This document shows, in pieces, positions 63,332-64,000 of a stretch of 64,000 nucleotides of DNA; the first letter of the stretch is position 1, and every line of letters starts with the position of its first letter. The DNA is from Ornithinibacillus halotolerans. GTDB taxonomy: Bacteria > Bacillota > Bacilli > Bacillales > Amphibacillaceae. The notes below the pieces were generated by a model, which ran no database searches, was not told where the DNA came from, and saw only the letters and a program-made list of their open reading frames with translations. The translations under genes were made by a program, and so were the position numbers. The stretch is taken from positions 53,357 through 117,356 of the forward strand of contig NZ_BMEY01000006.1 of NCBI RefSeq assembly GCF_014637405.1. The letters run 5' to 3'.

Positions 63332-63739
63332 TTTAGGGCCTATAGAACTTCTCAATGTGCCCGTACACCTGTGTTTTTACGATTAAGGTAACATAGAGTT
63401 GTTCTATGTTACTTATATAATGATTTTTCAATTTTTAGGGCTTATATAACGTCTCAATGTGCCCGTACACCTGTGTTTTTACGAATAAAGTCACATAGAG
63501 TTGTTCTATGTTACCTCTATTATGATTTTTCAATTTTTAGGGCTTATATAACGTCTCAATGTGCCCGTACACCTGTGTTTTTACGAATAAAGTCACATAG
63601 AGTTGTTCTATGTTACCTCTATTATGATTTTTCAATTTTTAAGGCTTATATAACGTCTCAATGTGCCCGCAAACCTGTGTTTTTATGAATAAGGTCACAT
63701 AGGGATGTTCTATGTTACCTTAATCCTGATCGTGGGTCA
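63332..63739. repeat. Four tandem repeats of 102 bp
   Basis: CTCAATGTGCCCG occurs at 63351, 63453, 63555 and 63657, giving an exact period of 102 bp. The middle two units are almost identical; outer ones diverge. Each contains an inverted repeat, in unit one GTAACATAGA and TCTATGTTAC around a five-base loop. As 102 is a multiple of three, a reading frame stays open, but it has no ribosome binding site. The array fills the space between two uvsE paralogues. Confidence 0.9.
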
Positions 63740-63767
63740 CTAAAGGTAACATAGCCTTGATAAGTCA

Positions 63768-64000
63768 CTACCACTCAACAGCTGCACCTGATATTCTCTT
63801 CACCCCACGTATTTTTGCAATATCTTCAACGAGCTTCATCATAGCAAGATTTTTTTGTTTTGCTTCCACCATAATATCAAAATCTTGATTAAATTCTTTT
63901 GCAATCTTTAAAAAGGGGAGTATAAAATCAAGCGAAACAAAATCAGCATGTGAACGAAAGGCTTTTTCAGATTTGGGAGATGAAATATGTACTTTTGGTG
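63768..64000 (-). CDS. uvsE: Second UvsE-like UV damage endonuclease, C-terminal part
   Basis: The frame is cut by the window end. The visible 76 residues read HISSPKSEKAFRSHADFVSL and end with GAAVEW, matching HISIPKDDKSFRHHADFIDI of the complete UvsE at 62305. It is therefore a paralogue in tandem on the same strand. The active-site His of the HADF motif is kept. Its N-terminal part lies beyond the window. Confidence 0.82.
   Translation of the reverse strand, partial: PKVHISSPKSEKAFRSHADFVSLDFILPFLKIAKEFNQDFDIMVEAKQKNLAMMKLVEDIAKIRGVKRISGAAVEW

Noticed and set aside
63473-63688. Coding gene with 34-residue repeats
   Set aside because: The frame stays open only because the tandem repeat period (102 bp) is divisible by three; no ribosome binding site is present and codon use differs from the neighbours.

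Overview
The window is chromosomal DNA from a low-GC, spore-forming Gram-positive bacterium of the family Bacillaceae. The evidence is AT-rich codon use, strong AGGAGG-type ribosome binding sites, TTG and GTG starts, a CwlJ/SleB spore-cortex hydrolase, and many homologues of Bacillus gene families (YkvI, YerD, the yrk sulfur genes, BltD). An Oceanobacillus/Ornithinibacillus/Virgibacillus-like organism would fit, but the genus cannot be fixed from this sequence alone. No rRNA, tRNA, insertion sequence or CRISPR array was seen.

Layout. (1) 79-6665: a sugar operon with two ABC permeases, a DUF624 membrane protein, a LacI regulator, beta-phosphoglucomutase and a GH65 disaccharide phosphorylase, closed by a terminator; its start and probably its binding protein lie before the window. 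(2) 6.7-25.6 kb: mostly single genes, including an NCS1 permease, Nudix hydrolases, a metallophosphoesterase, YkvI, VOC proteins, a nitrilase, D-serine dehydratase, a BltD-like acetyltransferase, a flavin monooxygenase with FMN reductases and a patatin, plus a CPBP protease remnant, a frameshifted phosphotransferase and several short genes. (3) 25.6-36.1 kb: a palindromic dispersed repeat, a SWIM/SNF2 helicase, a YerD-like FMN protein with an unusual insert, a copper nitrite reductase lipoprotein behind an FNR-like box, a divergent TetR/SDR pair, a second partial repeat copy, DinB and GNAT proteins. (4) 36.3-49.2 kb: a decayed PAS/GGDEF gene, an AAA ATPase with a small partner, a seven-LysM lipoprotein, an intact MHYT-PAS-GGDEF-EAL protein, an orphan gene, and an MMPL exporter overlapping a heptad-repeat secreted protein. 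(5) 49.3-53.6 kb: a thiol-redox operon (unknown membrane protein, CcdA, TlpA/ResA-like, OsmC) followed by a two-component system.

(6) 53.6-61.2 kb is the most striking part: a reactive-sulfur (persulfide) island. It holds a TusA-rhodanese fusion, DsrE, a rhodanese-MBL persulfide dioxygenase-like protein, TusA, TauE/SafE, a CoA-disulfide-reductase-rhodanese fusion, a membrane-anchored rhodanese-like protein without the catalytic Cys, CstR, three single-domain rhodaneses and a glutaredoxin. The content matches the yrkD-yrkEFHIJ genes of B. subtilis and the cst system of S. aureus. At least four TACC-N6-GGTA type palindromes sit in promoter spacers or next to -10 boxes and are likely CstR operators. 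The first of these promoters appears to make a terminated RNA of about 85 nt, and a nine-copy array with 20-21 bp spacing lies inside the island.

(7) 61.2-64.0 kb: cwlJ, a small membrane protein ending in 51-bp direct repeats, and two UV-damage endonuclease (UvsE) paralogues separated by four 102-bp tandem repeats; the second paralogue runs off the window end.
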